Shown here in pieces: positions 5,053 through 5,258 of a stretch of 5,258 bases of DNA. The notes under the pieces were generated by a model, which was not told where the DNA came from, made no database searches, and saw nothing but the letters and a program-made list of their open reading frames with translations. Positions within the stretch are counted from its first letter, which is position 1. Each line of letters opens with the position of its first letter. Origin of the DNA: an uncultured Eubacteriales bacterium. GTDB taxonomy: Bacteria; Bacillota; Clostridia; Oscillospirales; Oscillospiraceae. The position numbers and the translations under genes were made by a program. The stretch is taken from assembly GCA_902475515.1 (NCBI GenBank), contig CABSAB010000129.1, positions 1 through 5,258 on the forward strand. The letters run 5' to 3'.

Positions 5053-5258
5053 ATGGACACGCACACATACTACTATACACAAGCTTCCAGCGCAGGCGCG
5101 GATCTTGTCCGCCAGGCCGCCGCTTTTCAGGCCCTGGGCGCGGAGGAACAGGCCATCATCACGGACCGGGCAGGCTGCCGGGACGGGTACCGGGCACTGA
5201 AGGACCACCGCCTTCGCCGGGGGGATACGCTGGTGGTACGATCCCTGGCCTGCCTGGG
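5053..5258 (+). CDS. Degenerate serine recombinase (resolvase)-like protein, N-terminal part
   Basis: The first 68 residues are present; the gene runs off the right window edge. The overall pattern matches the N-terminal catalytic domain of serine recombinases/resolvases: an initial strand YYYTQASS (6-13), a helix VRQAAAFQALGA (19-30), a strand IITDRAG (35-41), then LRRGDTLVVRSLACLG (54-69), which corresponds to the family's GDxLVVxxLDRLGR segment. The nucleophilic Ser equivalent is likely Ser12. The Arg of the usual Y-x-R-V-S is Gln10, and the Asp-Arg of LDRLG is Ala66-Cys67. Such a protein is probably not an active recombinase and may be a DNA-binding or regulatory relative, or a decaying gene. 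It has its own extended -10 promoter, ribosome site and upstream inverted repeat. Fold assignment is fairly sure; function is unknown. Confidence 0.7.
   Translation, partial: MDTHTYYYTQASSAGADLVRQAAAFQALGAEEQAIITDRAGCRDGYRALKDHRLRRGDTLVVRSLACL

Noticed and set aside
4925..5200. 91-residue plus-strand frame over the operator and promoter region
   Set aside because: It spans the hairpin, inverted repeat and -10 box. Its internal ATG at 5048 competes with 5053, but only the 5053 frame shows the resolvase pattern.
4801..5208. 135-residue minus-strand open frame antisense to the recombinase-like gene
   Set aside because: It begins opposite a better-supported plus-strand gene, crosses two terminators and a promoter, and matches no family known to me.

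Overview
The window looks like a piece of a GC-rich, Gram-positive anaerobe, most likely a gut Clostridia member of the Oscillospirales (Faecalibacterium/Flavonifractor/Oscillibacter type). This is an inference. It rests on strong AGGAGG-type ribosome sites, a consensus TTGACA-17-TATAAT promoter, a tRNA gene with encoded CCA, and acetyl-CoA/acetoacetate (butyrate-type) fermentation genes. No species can be named from the sequence alone.

Left part (1-2132). The window opens in the last codons of a thiolase (acetyl-CoA C-acetyltransferase), closed by a textbook intrinsic terminator (188-216). A GNAT-family N-acetyltransferase follows (252-683). A perfect 14-bp palindromic stem (693-724) separates it from a translationally coupled pair encoding the two subunits of a 3-oxoacid/acetate CoA-transferase (AtoD/CtfA-like 751-1446, AtoA/CtfB-like 1428-2132). 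Thiolase and CoA-transferase would together interconvert acetyl-CoA, acetoacetyl-CoA and free short-chain acids. In subunit B the residue expected to be the catalytic Glu is Asp, and several surrounding signature residues also differ.

Middle part (2133-4618). A sigma-A-type promoter (2154-2182) and a hairpin precede a tight three-gene operon: two tandem Nudix hydrolases of identical length, about 78% identical by my count, then a MATE-family efflux transporter, with gaps of 17-18 nt. A GC-rich hairpin follows.

Right part (4619-5258). A consensus promoter drives tRNA-Thr(GGT), followed by a strong terminator. About 270 nt without a recognisable gene contain dyads, a second terminator-like hairpin, an 8-bp inverted repeat and an extended -10 promoter. 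That promoter faces a protein cut by the window end (from 5053), which resembles the N-terminal domain of serine recombinases/resolvases but lacks its hallmark arginines.

Most of the window is ordinary housekeeping and metabolism. The points most worth a second look are the degenerate resolvase-like protein with its putative operator, the altered active site of the CoA-transferase, and the tandem Nudix pair.
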